In this document: in pieces, positions 15,981 to 24,921 of the stretch
How positions within the stretch are numbered: position 1 is the stretch's first letter
Layout: each line of letters starts with the position of its first letter
Assembly: GCA_005778355.1 (NCBI GenBank)
Contig: SXON01000119.1
Coordinates: 28,622-92,621 of the forward strand
Direction of reading: 5' to 3'
Origin: Pseudomonadota bacterium
GTDB lineage: Bacteria > Myxococcota_A > UBA796 > SXON01
DNA: 64,000 bases
The notes under the pieces: model-generated
What the model was told of the DNA's origin: nothing
The model's input: the letters and a program-made list of their open reading frames with translations, nothing else
The model's database searches: none
Program-made: the position numbers and the translations under genes

Positions 15981-18900
15981 GTGAACGCGGGCCCGACACC
16001 TGAGAACCCGAGCATCGGCCCATGGCTGCCTCGCCACCTCGTCGAACGGCGTTCGGCGCTGCCTGATCCCGGCGCCGAGGAGATCTTCACCGGCACCCTG
16101 CTTCGCCTCGATATTCGCGATTTTTCGGGGCGCCCCGACAAGGTGCTCGGCGACTCCCACGCTCGCAAACGGGAGCGCGCCGCCGCAGAAGACCTCGCCG
16201 AGGTCGTGGAAGACGCCTTCCGACCCATCTTCTACGCGGTCGACCGCCACGGCGGCAGCATCGCGAGCCTCGAGGGTGACGCCGTGCTCGCGCTCTTCCG
16301 TGGCCCCGGGCACCCGCTGCGTGCCCGGTCGGCGATGGACGATGTGCTCGCCGTCCGCCCCACCCTGCACGCCGCTGTCGCGACTGGAGAGATACACGCG
16401 CTCCAGCTCGCGGGCGGCGAGCAGCGCCACGAGCTGATCCACGGCCCCGCGCTGCTCGCACTGGAGCAACTAGAGGAAGACAGCGCGGTGGTGGCCATCG
16501 GCAACGCCGACGACGGCCCGGCCTCCACGGGCTTCTGCACGCCCCCCGACGACGTGCTCCTTCGCTTCGTGCCCCCTCCCCTCCGCGGGCTAGCGCCCCC
16601 GGCGCCGGTGCACCGACGGGTGGTGGCGTGTTTTGTCGCGGCGCCCGTCGCCGACGCGCCCGCGCTCTACCGCGCGCTGGCGGAAGAATCGGAGACGCAC
16701 GGCAACCTGCTCTTGAAGGTGCGCGCCGAGGGCGAGAACGTCGTGTGCCTCGTGCTCACCGGCGCCCCTGCGGCCCAGGAAGACGATTCGCTCCGCGCGC
16801 TCCAGCAGGCGGTCTCCGTACGCGACCGACTCGTGGACACCGAGAACGTGAAGCCCCGTCTCGCGCTGGTGGACGGGACCGTGCTCGCGATGGTGCTCGG
16901 CGACGGCTCGCGCCTCGCCTGGGACGTGGTGGGCGACGCGGTGAACGTGGCCTATCGCCTGCTCGGCGAGGCCCGGCCCGGGGAGGTGCTCGCCGCCTCC
17001 AACCTCGTCGACGCGGTTCGGGAGGCCGTGGCGGGGCCCTCCCAGGCGGTGACGGTGCGCGGCAAGGCCCGGCCCATCGCGGTGCGCCGGGTGACGGGCA
17101 TGAGCATCGTGCGGCGAGAAACGCCGGACCACATCTACCCGCGTCGCAAGGAACTGGCGCAGTTCGACGCCATGATCGACGGGAACCGGCCACTGGCACT
17201 CGTGGCCGCAGCGGGCATGGGCAAACGTTACCTCTGGCAGGAGTGGTCGGCCCGCAACCCGAACTGGCGGGTCTTGCGGGCCACATGTCGCGACCACGGC
17301 GCGATTCGTCCCATGCAGCCCTTCGTGGGCCTGGTGCGTCGCCTCGGCGGCGACGCCCCCACGCGGGCGGCGCTGGTGGCAGCGCTCTCGTCACTCCCCG
17401 GCATGGACGACCGGGCAACCGCCGTGCTCGACGCCTTCGTCAACACCGGCGCTCCGCAGATCGGGGCGGTCAACGCTGCCCTGCGGCAACTGATCGGCGG
17501 GCTCGCCGTCAACGGCAACTGCCTGCTCGTCGTGGAGGACATCCAGTGGGCCGACGCCGACGTGCTTCAACTCGTGTCGCGACTGGTTGCCGACACGCCG
17601 AGGGCGCCACTCCGCGTGGCGCTCACCGCCCGCCCGAGAACCAACCTCCCCGCCGGCGTCGCGGTCGTCGAGCTGCTCCCCATCCCCGTCGAGGCGGCTC
17701 GCGGTCTGGTGCAGCAGCTCGCAGCCGACACCGTGCTGAGTCCCGTAGTGGTGGACCGCATCGTTCGCCGCGCCGCGGGATCCCCGCGGGAGATCGTCGC
17801 CCTCGTCGACGCGGCCAGGCGAGGCGACGACGACCTCCCCGAGTCGCTCGAGACCTGGTACGCCGCGCGAATCGACGCCCTCGACCCCCCGGCGCGCGAG
17901 GTGCTGGAGCGGGCGGCCATCCTCGGTCGCACCGTGGACCGGGGGCTCTTGCGACGCCTGGCCGCCGACGTGCCCCGCGCCGAAGACGGGCTCCGCACCC
18001 TCTTCGACGCGCGCTTGCTGGTATCGGACGACAACGGCTCCCGCATCGCCTTCGACCGCGAGGCCACGCGCGAGATCGCCTACATGCGGATGACCTCGGC
18101 GCGCCGTCGCCAGTTGCACACGCGCGTGGGGCGGGTACTGCAGGCGCGCTCGAGCGCGGGCAGTCCCGTGGCGCCCGAGGTGCTCGCCTGGCACCTCGCG
18201 CGAAGTGACGCGCCGGCCGAGGCACTGGGTCCACTGGTGGAAGCGTCGCGACGTGCACTCGCGCACGGTCGTCCTCGCCTCGCCCTCTCCCACGCAGAAC
18301 AAGCCGCGAGAATCGCCCGTAGTCACCGCCCCGAGGCCCTGCCCGAGGTGCAGCGCTCACTCGGCGACGCGATGCTGGCGCTCGGGCGGGGTGACCTTGC
18401 GCTCGAGGCCTTCAAGAGCATCGGCGACCCCGCGCTCACCGTGGAGGTGGCAGCCGCGCTCGCTGCCGCCGGTTTCGCCCGCGACGCGCTGCGCGCGGTG
18501 AACGACATGCCCGGGGCGATGGCCGCCGCTGTGCGCGCGCGCGCCCTCTCGCAACTGGGCGACCCACTCGCCAAACAAGCGCATGCCTCGGCCCTCGCGG
18601 CAGCGGGCACGCTGGAGGAGAAGGCCCGCGCCTTGCGCTTCTACGGGGCCGATCTCTCTCGCGACGATCACTTCCCCGAGGCAATCGAGGTGCTCGAGGA
18701 GGCGGTGCGGGCGGCGCAACGTGCCGGCGATCCCCTCGGCCGGGCCGACGCGATGGACTTGCTCGGGGGCGTGCTCGGCTTGCACGGCCAACTCGACCGC
18801 GCGCTCACCTCACACCGCTCGGCACTGGTGATCCGAGAGGTCCTCGGGCAACCCGACGGCATCGCCGCCACCTTGCGCCGACTGGGACGCGCCGAGTCAC

Positions 18901-19370
18901 GCCGCGGCGAGGGCGGGCGGGCGCTGGGTCACCTGGTGGCGGCGCGCGCGCTGCTGCGCGACGCGGGGCTCGAGTCGCGACTCGCGCGCATCGAGGTCGA
19001 GCTGGCCGAGGTGCGGTGGCGACGCGGCGAGCCCGATCACGCGCGCAAACACCTCGACGCGGCCCACGACCTCAACGGGCGGGCACTGGCCCGGCACGCG
19101 CTGCTCACCGCGCTCGTGGCGCCGGGCGACCAGGTGCTCGCGCTGGCCCGCAAGGCCGAGGCCGCGTGCGAGCGCGACCGCTGGCGCTCGGGGCACCTGC
19201 TCGCCAACGCCCTGGTGGCCTTCGTCGAGCAAGACGTCGCGATCATCGGCGCGGCCTTGGCCGACCTCGAGCAGATCGGGCACGCCGAGTTCGTGAAACT
19301 CTCCCGGGGCTGGCACGAGGCGTTGACCGGGACCGAGGTGACCGAGGAGATCGACCTCGGGACGATCTGA
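15981..19370 (+). CDS. Cyclase-like / AAA ATPase / TPR signalling protein with degenerate motifs
   Basis: A 1129-residue relative of the adenylate cyclase-ATPase-TPR proteins common in Myxococcota. Residues ~35-215 (GTLLRLDIRDFSG...GGSIASLEGDAVLALF) and ~215-375 (WDVVGDAVNVAYRLLGEARPGEVLAA) are two nucleotide-cyclase-like domains; the metal-binding Asp pair is not clearly conserved, so cyclase activity is doubtful. The ATPase has a degenerate Walker A near 405 (AAAGMGKR: no first Gly, and Arg in place of Ser/Thr after Lys) but a good Walker B near 514 (LLVVEDIQWADAD). From ~720 to the end lie TPR-like helices. The GTG start has GGAG six bases upstream. It ends one base before the opposing gene's stop. 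Confidence 0.8.
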   Translation: MNAGPTPENPSIGPWLPRHLVERRSALPDPGAEEIFTGTLLRLDIRDFSGRPDKVLGDSHARKRERAAAEDLAEVVEDAFRPIFYAVDRHGGSIASLEGDAVLALFRGPGHPLRARSAMDDVLAVRPTLHAAVATGEIHALQLAGGEQRHELIHGPALLALEQLEEDSAVVAIGNADDGPASTGFCTPPDDVLLRFVPPPLRGLAPPAPVHRRVVACFVAAPVADAPALYRALAEESETHGNLLLKVRAEGENVVCLVLTGAPAAQEDDSLRALQQAVSVRDRLVDTENVKPRLALVDGTVLAMVLGDGSRLAWDVVGDAVNVAYRLLGEARPGEVLAASNLVDAVREAVAGPSQAVTVRGKARPIAVRRVTGMSIVRRETPDHIYPRRKELAQFDAMIDGNRPLALVAAAGMGKRYLWQEWSARNPNWRVLRATCRDHGAIRPMQPFVGLVRRLGGDAPTRAALVAALSSLPGMDDRATAVLDAFVNTGAPQIGAVNAALRQLIGGLAVNGNCLLVVEDIQWADADVLQLVSRLVADTPRAPLRVALTARPRTNLPAGVAVVELLPIPVEAARGLVQQLAADTVLSPVVVDRIVRRAAGSPREIVALVDAARRGDDDLPESLETWYAARIDALDPPAREVLERAAILGRTVDRGLLRRLAADVPRAEDGLRTLFDARLLVSDDNGSRIAFDREATREIAYMRMTSARRRQLHTRVGRVLQARSSAGSPVAPEVLAWHLARSDAPAEALGPLVEASRRALAHGRPRLALSHAEQAARIARSHRPEALPEVQRSLGDAMLALGRGDLALEAFKSIGDPALTVEVAAALAAAGFARDALRAVNDMPGAMAAAVRARALSQLGDPLAKQAHASALAAAGTLEEKARALRFYGADLSRDDHFPEAIEVLEEAVRAAQRAGDPLGRADAMDLLGGVLGLHGQLDRALTSHRSALVIREVLGQPDGIAATLRRLGRAESRRGEGGRALGHLVAARALLRDAGLESRLARIEVELAEVRWRRGEPDHARKHLDAAHDLNGRALARHALLTALVAPGDQVLALARKAEAACERDRWRSGHLLANALVAFVEQDVAIIGAALADLEQIGHAEFVKLSRGWHEALTGTEVTEEIDLGTI

Positions 19371-20798
19371 CTACTCGTCGACCCAGCCCCCGTTCCAGGG
19401 CGGGTCGCTGTCGAACGGCGGCCGCACGGACCGCTCGGAGACAAGCTCGATGCGGATGGGCTCGCCGAGGTTGTCGAATCCTGTGTCACTCACAACGCGC
19501 CCGGCGACCACACCCAGCGCCGAGGCGAGCCGATCAGCCCGCACCAGCCCCGAGAGCCCCTCGGCGGTCTCCCGCAGCCACAGCGCCGCGGCACCGGTCG
19601 CTTCAACCGTCACCCGGAACTCGGTGCCGTGTAGTGTGATGTGTCGCGACAGGCGACCGGGCTGAAGCGGCACGCGCTCGGCGCCGCCCACGGCCGGCTT
19701 GCCCGCCACGCGGGTGCTCACCTCGCCGTAGGCGCACGGCGCGCAGGCCGGGTCAAGCAGCATGTCGCCCCCTTCCGCCGCGAGCGCGAGCACCAGATGA
19801 TCGTAGCCGGTCAGCGTCATGGGGTCGGCGTCGTGACCACTGAGCAGCCAGGTGGCCACGACCTGCTGCTGCTGCAGTAATCGCAACAAAACCAGTGCTC
19901 GCTCCACGCCCGAGCCCCATTCGCCCCTCCAGGCCCGGTTGAGCGGGCGCGGACGCAGCGGGTCGCTCCCCGGGTAGTCGGCGAGCAGCATCCGCCCGCG
20001 CACCAGCGCCCAGATCTTCTCGATGCGTTCGTCGATGTCGCCCACCCGCTTGAAGTCGGCGGGCAACGCGGGCTCGGGGAAGGACGCAGCCCGGAAACGC
20101 CAGTCGATACCCGCCACGTAGGTGGACACGTCGGGGATCACCCCCTGCCCGCCCGCCGCAGACACGCGCCAGCGGGCCAGCCCGCCCTCGGGCGCGTCGA
20201 AACGCAGCGCGGTCAGGGTGCGGGTGATCGTCACGCCCTCGCTCGCTGTGCCCACGAGGTTGGCGCCGGGGATCTCGAGGGTGAAGCTGCCAGGCGACAG
20301 GAGGCGACTCCCCTGTGCCGGGGCGCCACCCCAACGGCGCGTGGTGCGGCCGTCGGGGCCCAGCGTGGCGACCGTCTCCACCGTTTCCCCGAGCTTCGGG
20401 TCGGCAAAGCTCCACGCGGGGTGGCGCTCATCGAGGCTCGTCGTCCATGTGACGTGTGTTTCCGCGGGCAGCGGGCGGGGGGCGGGCTCACCCAGGCTGA
20501 CGATCAGCGCGTTGCCGGGCACGTCGACTTCGATGTCGGCCACGCTGCCCGGTCGCATCGCCGGCAAGGCCACGACGTGATCGCCGTCGATCACGAACAT
20601 GTCTTTCTTCGCGACACGTCGCCCGTCGAGCTGGGCCCGGAGCGCTGGCTGGCCGTCGACTCGCAGGTAAACCGCGCGGCAAGACAAGGGCTCGCTGACG
20701 GCTTCGAGGTGCAAGTGCGTGCCGGTGTCGGTGGGTGTCTGCACGAGGCGGCACGCCGCGCTGGCGACATGCACGGCGAGGAGCAGGGCGACGGTCAT
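19371..20798 (-). CDS. Exported protein with a degenerate transglutaminase-like domain
   Basis: A 475-residue secreted protein: MTVALLLAVHVASA is a short signal. The middle (residues ~300-370: GEWGSGVERALVLLRLLQQQQVVATWLLSG..., HLVLALA, MLLDPACAPC) has the spacing of a DUF3857/transglutaminase core, including the His and Asp strands, but the catalytic Cys is replaced by Ser/Gly. It is therefore probably a binding rather than a catalytic domain. Beta-rich regions flank it. The ATG at 20798 directly touches the first of two palindromes and has no RBS. It converges with the ATPase gene with no spacer. Confidence 0.65.
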   Translation of the reverse strand: MTVALLLAVHVASAACRLVQTPTDTGTHLHLEAVSEPLSCRAVYLRVDGQPALRAQLDGRRVAKKDMFVIDGDHVVALPAMRPGSVADIEVDVPGNALIVSLGEPAPRPLPAETHVTWTTSLDERHPAWSFADPKLGETVETVATLGPDGRTTRRWGGAPAQGSRLLSPGSFTLEIPGANLVGTASEGVTITRTLTALRFDAPEGGLARWRVSAAGGQGVIPDVSTYVAGIDWRFRAASFPEPALPADFKRVGDIDERIEKIWALVRGRMLLADYPGSDPLRPRPLNRAWRGEWGSGVERALVLLRLLQQQQVVATWLLSGHDADPMTLTGYDHLVLALAAEGGDMLLDPACAPCAYGEVSTRVAGKPAVGGAERVPLQPGRLSRHITLHGTEFRVTVEATGAAALWLRETAEGLSGLVRADRLASALGVVAGRVVSDTGFDNLGEPIRIELVSERSVRPPFDSDPPWNGGWVDE

Positions 20799-20835
20799 CG
20801 ACGGACGTCCGTCGAAAAGTGACGGACGTCCGTCA
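20799..20835. promoter_or_regulatory. Two tandem 16-bp palindromes around GACGGACGTCCGTC
   Basis: CGACGGACGTCCGTCG (20799-20814) and TGACGGACGTCCGTCA (20820-20835) are perfect palindromes sharing the same 14-base core. Their centres are 21 bp apart, two helical turns, so two dimers would bind the same face. They touch the start codon of the minus-strand gene and lie about 65 and 86 bases upstream of the predicted sigma-54 start site for the plus-strand gene. They could be an enhancer-binding-protein site, a TetR-type operator, or both. Confidence 0.75.
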
Positions 20836-20865
20836 CCGGAAACGAGCGGAACGTAGTTTCAACCG

Positions 20866-20882
20866 TTGGCACGAGAGTTGCG
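20866..20882 (+). promoter_or_regulatory. Sigma-54 promoter
   Basis: TTGGCACGAGAGTTGCG matches the -24/-12 consensus, with GG at 20868-20869 and GC at 20880-20881 separated by the required 10 bases. Transcription would begin near 20893, 26 bases before the ATG at 20919, which has AGGAG at 20907-20911. Confidence 0.8.
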
Positions 20883-20918
20883 CAGGGGCCGGGACGCCAC
20901 ATCGGCAGGAGCTATCCC

Positions 20919-22235
20919 ATGTCTCGTTTTCGCGACGATCGTCTCTCCACGCCCTTCGGGGCCCATCTCTGGCTCGACATCTACTGGCCTGCGCTGTTCT
21001 ACGACCCCGGATCCTGCGCCGATACCGGCCTCGCGCGACTGGACGAGTGGTTGCCCCGCAACCGTCGGAGTGATGGCCTTGCCATCGCCGCGCGGGCCTG
21101 GACGCGCCTGGGGCACCCGGCCGAGGCCCTGGCCTGCTTCGAGGAGGCCATGGAGCTTGGTGGCGACGAGGCCGAGGCGCTCGCCTGCTTCGTGCTCCCT
21201 GGCGGGATCGACCGCTGCGCCCGGCGGGCGGAGAGAGCACGGGGCCCCGGCGTGGCCGCCGACGCCTGGCTCGACGCGACCGCCCTCCACCTCGAAGACG
21301 GCGATCTCGCCGCAGCGAGTGACAAGCTGACTCGTGCTCTGGTCACCTGCCCCGGCCACGCCGAGGCGGAGCACTTCGCCCGCCTGCTCGCCGAACCCGA
21401 CGTGCTCGAAGCCTGGCGACGTCACGAGAAGGCACGGCCGGCGAGACGGCCCCGCAAGACCCTCGCCGCCCGCGATGTGAACAGTCTCCGCCCCTGCCGT
21501 CGTAATGGGTGGGTGGCCGAGCAACGGCTTCGACGCCGTTGTTACCTGGTCGAGGACGATATGGCTCTGCTGCCGGGCACAGGCCTCGACCGCCTCCGGC
21601 AGGCCGGCTGGTACGACTACTTCCTCGGCACCGATGGCGACTTCGCCCGGCTGCTCCCGGCGCATCCTCTCCCGCCCGCCGAGATCGAGCTGCAACGACT
21701 CCTCGCCCGAGTGGACGAGGGTCGACCCGTGCTCGACGATGCCACACGTGCCTGGTTCGAGGCGCAGACCAGCGGGGACCGGGAGCGCATCAACGATACC
21801 GCCCAGCTCGTGTGCGGGCTCGCCACCGCCGACGAGGCGCTGGTGGAGCTCGGCCTCGAGGCGGCGGCTTGGCTGCTACGTCGAGCGCCCGAGTACGCGC
21901 CGCTCTGGCACGCCTACCTGGCCTGGCTGGGTCACCTCGCTGGCCACCCCGAAGCCTGCGATCACGCCCATCGGGTGCTCAAGCTGGCGGTGACCGACAC
22001 GCTCTCTTGGCGACTGGCGGCGAGCACGCTCGTGGCCGAGGGCCGCCGTGCGGAGGCCGCGGTGTACCTGTCGCGACATCGCGACGATCCTGTCCACGGC
22101 CACGCGGCGCGCCAGCTCGAGAGCCTCGTCGGCGAGCTGCCGCCATTTCGCGTGCACGTCTCGCCCCGCTTGCTGCCGCGGTTCTCGGCGCCGGTGGGCC
22201 GTCGCGAGACCGGCCCGAGCCTAGTGCTCGCCTAG
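20919..22235 (+). CDS. TPR-like helical-repeat protein, function unknown
   Basis: A 438-residue soluble protein with no signal peptide. The first third (GLAIAARAWTRLGHPAEALACFEEAMELGG, AASDKLTRALVTCPGHAEAEHF) and the last third (APLWHAYLAWLGHLAGHPEACDHAHRVLKLA) have TPR-like alternating helices. The middle (DVNSLRPCRRNGWVAEQRLR...LPGTGLDRLRQAGWYDYFLGTDGDFARLLP) is unassigned. The SD AGGAG is seven bases before the ATG. Its sigma-54 promoter implies activation by an enhancer-binding protein in response to a particular signal; that activator is not in the window. The last 15 bases overlap the end of the opposing gene. Confidence 0.65.
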   Translation: MSRFRDDRLSTPFGAHLWLDIYWPALFYDPGSCADTGLARLDEWLPRNRRSDGLAIAARAWTRLGHPAEALACFEEAMELGGDEAEALACFVLPGGIDRCARRAERARGPGVAADAWLDATALHLEDGDLAAASDKLTRALVTCPGHAEAEHFARLLAEPDVLEAWRRHEKARPARRPRKTLAARDVNSLRPCRRNGWVAEQRLRRRCYLVEDDMALLPGTGLDRLRQAGWYDYFLGTDGDFARLLPAHPLPPAEIELQRLLARVDEGRPVLDDATRAWFEAQTSGDRERINDTAQLVCGLATADEALVELGLEAAAWLLRRAPEYAPLWHAYLAWLGHLAGHPEACDHAHRVLKLAVTDTLSWRLAASTLVAEGRRAEAAVYLSRHRDDPVHGHAARQLESLVGELPPFRVHVSPRLLPRFSAPVGRRETGPSLVLA

Positions 22236-22853
22236 CGCCTGGACAACGACCTCCGCGCCGAGCCGCTCGCAGAGCTCCGCGTACCAGCGGGCCGCCGCCT
22301 CGGCGCGCCCCGGTAGCGCACGCGTGCCCCACACCACCACGACCGCCTCGCGCGTGCTGGTGCTCGTTTTTGTGCGCTGCGCGTCTTTCACCGCGTTGGC
22401 GCACGGGCCCTGGGCGTCGGCCAGGCAGAGCAGACCGCCGACGTCGATCGACTGCCCGCTGGCGTTGAAGATGTAGCTGCTTCCCTGCGGAGCCACGACG
22501 ACCGACAAGGCACCTTCGGCACGATCGCGGTCGATCACGCTGATCGGCAGGCCGCTGTGCAGCGACACCACGTTGCAGGCGTCGACGATCGTGTTGATGG
22601 GCGCGAGGGCGCCCTCCGCGGCCGCGCGCACGAGGTATTCGCTGGCTGGCTTGCTCCGACCCGTGGGCTTGAAGCCACCCCATCGCAAGAGGTCGCGCAC
22701 GGCGGCGCGGATCTCGTCGCTCGACGACATCGGCGCCGGCGCGTCGATCCGGAGAGCTTCGACGAGCCATTCCGGAGAGTCGCCGAACCCACCGGCGAAG
22801 CGCGCGAGGAAGGCGTGGGCGTCGAGGAGCGGATGCTCGGGCAGGGCGATCAT
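22221..22853 (-). CDS. B3/B4 tRNA-editing-type domain protein
   Basis: A 210-residue free-standing B3/B4 domain, the module by which phenylalanyl-tRNA synthetase beta chains bind and edit mischarged tRNA. The family core is clear: INTIVDACNVVSLHSGLPIS, then VIDRDRAEGALSVVVAP, GGLLCLADAQGPCANAVKDAQRT and TREAVVVVWG. Stand-alone copies are presumed trans-editing factors, but the substrate is not established. It lies 19 bases after the pentapeptide/PilZ-like gene on the same strand and is probably co-transcribed. Tail-to-tail overlap of 15 bases with the TPR-like gene. Confidence 0.8.
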   Translation of the reverse strand: MIALPEHPLLDAHAFLARFAGGFGDSPEWLVEALRIDAPAPMSSSDEIRAAVRDLLRWGGFKPTGRSKPASEYLVRAAAEGALAPINTIVDACNVVSLHSGLPISVIDRDRAEGALSVVVAPQGSSYIFNASGQSIDVGGLLCLADAQGPCANAVKDAQRTKTSTSTREAVVVVWGTRALPGRAEAAARWYAELCERLGAEVVVQALGEH

Positions 22854-22872
22854 CGCCGCGACTTATTGTCCG

Positions 22873-24819
22873 CTACTGGAACGTGACGCCCTTCGAGGGC
22901 ACGTTCTTCGGCCACCGGGTCGTGACGCAGGCGATGGCGCCCTCGAAGCGGGCACGCTCGAGCTTAGCCGTGGAAAAATCGGCACCGCAGATATGCGCAC
23001 CATCGAGCACGGCGCCGGTGAGGTCGCTCGCCGCGAACCGGGCGTCGCCGAGGTCGGCCTTTCGGAGGTCGGCGCGGCGCAGCAACGCGCCGGCGAACTC
23101 GCCGCCCTTGAGGTTGGCCTCGGACAAATCGGCGGCATCGAGGTTTGCAAGAGCGAAATCGACCTGCGGGGCCTGCAGCCGGTTGGCCTTCACCGCGGCG
23201 AGGTTCTGCTCGCGCAGGTCGGACCCCGGTGCCAGCTTGGCGCCCTGGAGTAGCGCGCCTGGGGACGCAACGACGGCCCCAAGCGCACCGGGCGACACGC
23301 TGGCCGGCCAGATCGTGCGCTGGTCGGCCACGCAGGAGTCGAGTCGGGCGCCCACCAGGTCGGCCTCGGATAGATCGGCCGCCAGGAGCAGACACTCGCT
23401 CAGCTTCGCGCCGGCGAGCTTCGCGCCCACGAGCTTGGCGCCGCGCAGGTCGGCCCCCGCCCACTCGGCGCCGCGCAGATCGGCGCGCGTGAGATCGGCG
23501 CCCACGAGCGAGATCACCGAGCCCCGGCTCGCCCCCAGATCGGCGCCGCGCAAGTCGGCCCGCTGCAGGTTCGCGCCGTCGAGAAGTGCCTCGTGCGCGT
23601 TGCAGGGCGCGCAGGTGAGCTCCACCATGCGTGCCCGCGAGAAATCCACCCCCGTGAAGTTCGTCCCGTTGACCTTGGCGCCACCCAGATCGGCATCGAC
23701 CAGGCTGGACTTTTCCAGGTTGGCATCGCGAACGCTCGCGCCCGCGAGGTTGATGCCGTCGAGGTTGGCAGCCATCACCTCAACCTCGTCGAGCGAGGCA
23801 CCCGCCGACTGCGCCCCGGGACCGAAGGCGCCCGCCGGGATGCGACCCGCCACCCAGCGCGTGTCGTTGGAGAAGAGGGCACCGCGGAACTCGGCGCCGT
23901 CCGTCTCGGTCGACACGTCGGCACCGCGGAGGTCGGCGCCGCCGAGCCTCGCGCCTGCGAGCTTCGCGCCCGCGAGGTTGGCGCCTGTCAGTTTGGCGCC
24001 CGAGAGATCCGCGCGGCGCAGGTCGGCCCCCGCCAGCTTCGCGCCCTGGAGGTCGGCCTTGGCGAGGTTGCTCCCCGCGAGTTCGGCCCCACTCAGGTCG
24101 GCTCCACCCAGCTTCGCGCCCCCGAAGTCCTGCCCGGCCAGCGGGGCGCCCGCGAGGAGGTGGTACTCCAGCGCCAGCTTGGGCTGCTGCCGCCACGTCA
24201 AAACCCTCAGGCTGCGGAACTGCTCAGCCCCAAGCCCAATGATCGCGCCCACGCCCACGCCCAGCAGCGACCAGAAAAGGCGGGTGCGCCATCGACGCGT
24301 GCGCAACTGGTCGATCGCGCGGCCGGCCTCGGCGAGTTCGACCCCCAGCTTCTGCCTCACGAGCTCTGCCTCGGACGGTCCCTTCTTCTCTTCCTTCGGG
24401 GCGGGCGCCGCCGCTGCCGGTGAGATCGACTCGGGCAGCCGAGGCGGGATGTAGTCCTTCGAGAAAGCCTTGGGGTTCAAGGCCCGAAGTTGCTCGTCGG
24501 CCCGCTTGGCGTCTTCCGCGGCGCGCGGGATGTAGCGCGCGATGTGGACGTAGCCGTTGCGAAAGCGCGCGGGCACTTCGCTGTCGACGATGCGCAGCGT
24601 GACGTCGACCGTCATCCCCCGGTGGAAGTCGACACGCGCCAGGAGGTCGCGACCACCGGGCATGCGCTCGGGCGACCAGAAGAGCACTTCGCGGGCGTCC
24701 ATCCACCATGCCTCGCCCATATTGAGCCCGTACTCGCCCTGAATGCTCAGCGGCAGCGTGACCTTCATCTTCGGCAGGTCGTTCACGGAGGCGGCGCGGG
24801 CGTACGACGAGACACTCAT
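22873..24819 (-). CDS. PilZ-like / transmembrane / pentapeptide-repeat protein
   Basis: A 648-residue three-part protein. Residues ~10-85 (MKVTLPLSIQGEYGLNMGEAWW...) look like a PilZ-type beta domain. A charged linker and a membrane helix follow (~180-205, RLFWSLLGVGVGAIIGLGAEQF less its ends). From ~225 to the end are two blocks of pentapeptide repeats (GADLSGAELAGSNLAKADLQ) separated by irregular loops with Cys pairs (ELTCAPCNAHE). The N-terminus is then cytoplasmic and the beta-helix periplasmic, or the reverse; I cannot tell. ATG 24819 is preferred; a TTG 12 bases upstream is possible. There is no strong RBS. It may be an envelope scaffold linked to a cytoplasmic signal. Confidence 0.75.
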   Translation of the reverse strand: MSVSSYARAASVNDLPKMKVTLPLSIQGEYGLNMGEAWWMDAREVLFWSPERMPGGRDLLARVDFHRGMTVDVTLRIVDSEVPARFRNGYVHIARYIPRAAEDAKRADEQLRALNPKAFSKDYIPPRLPESISPAAAAPAPKEEKKGPSEAELVRQKLGVELAEAGRAIDQLRTRRWRTRLFWSLLGVGVGAIIGLGAEQFRSLRVLTWRQQPKLALEYHLLAGAPLAGQDFGGAKLGGADLSGAELAGSNLAKADLQGAKLAGADLRRADLSGAKLTGANLAGAKLAGARLGGADLRGADVSTETDGAEFRGALFSNDTRWVAGRIPAGAFGPGAQSAGASLDEVEVMAANLDGINLAGASVRDANLEKSSLVDADLGGAKVNGTNFTGVDFSRARMVELTCAPCNAHEALLDGANLQRADLRGADLGASRGSVISLVGADLTRADLRGAEWAGADLRGAKLVGAKLAGAKLSECLLLAADLSEADLVGARLDSCVADQRTIWPASVSPGALGAVVASPGALLQGAKLAPGSDLREQNLAAVKANRLQAPQVDFALANLDAADLSEANLKGGEFAGALLRRADLRKADLGDARFAASDLTGAVLDGAHICGADFSTAKLERARFEGAIACVTTRWPKNVPSKGVTFQ

Positions 24820-24867
24820 GGCACGCTGCAACTAACCGCGCCGTCGCTCGGCGGTCTCGCCTACAGG

Positions 24868-24914
24868 CAAAAAACCACAGAAATGGCCGATTTTTCATGC
24901 GACGCGGCGTCGCA
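24868..24914 (-). terminator. Hairpin and T-tract after the response-regulator gene
   Basis: On the minus strand the stop of the response regulator is followed by a perfect TGCGACG-CCG-CGTCGCA hairpin (24898-24914), then AAAAATC and a GGTTTTTTGCC run about 25 bases further on. It ends the large FHA-to-response-regulator cluster before the pentapeptide gene. The T-tract is not directly at the stem base, so factor-independent termination is uncertain. Confidence 0.45.
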
Positions 24915-24921
24915 GCCGCCG

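Noticed and set aside
19308..19326. CTGGCACGAGGCGTTGACC as a sigma-54 promoter
   Set aside because: The -12 element would be TTGA, not TTGC, and it lies within the last codons of the ATPase gene, directing toward a convergent gene.
24820..24831. TTG at 24831 as start of the PilZ-like/pentapeptide gene
   Set aside because: It adds only four residues and no RBS; the ATG at 24819 is simpler.
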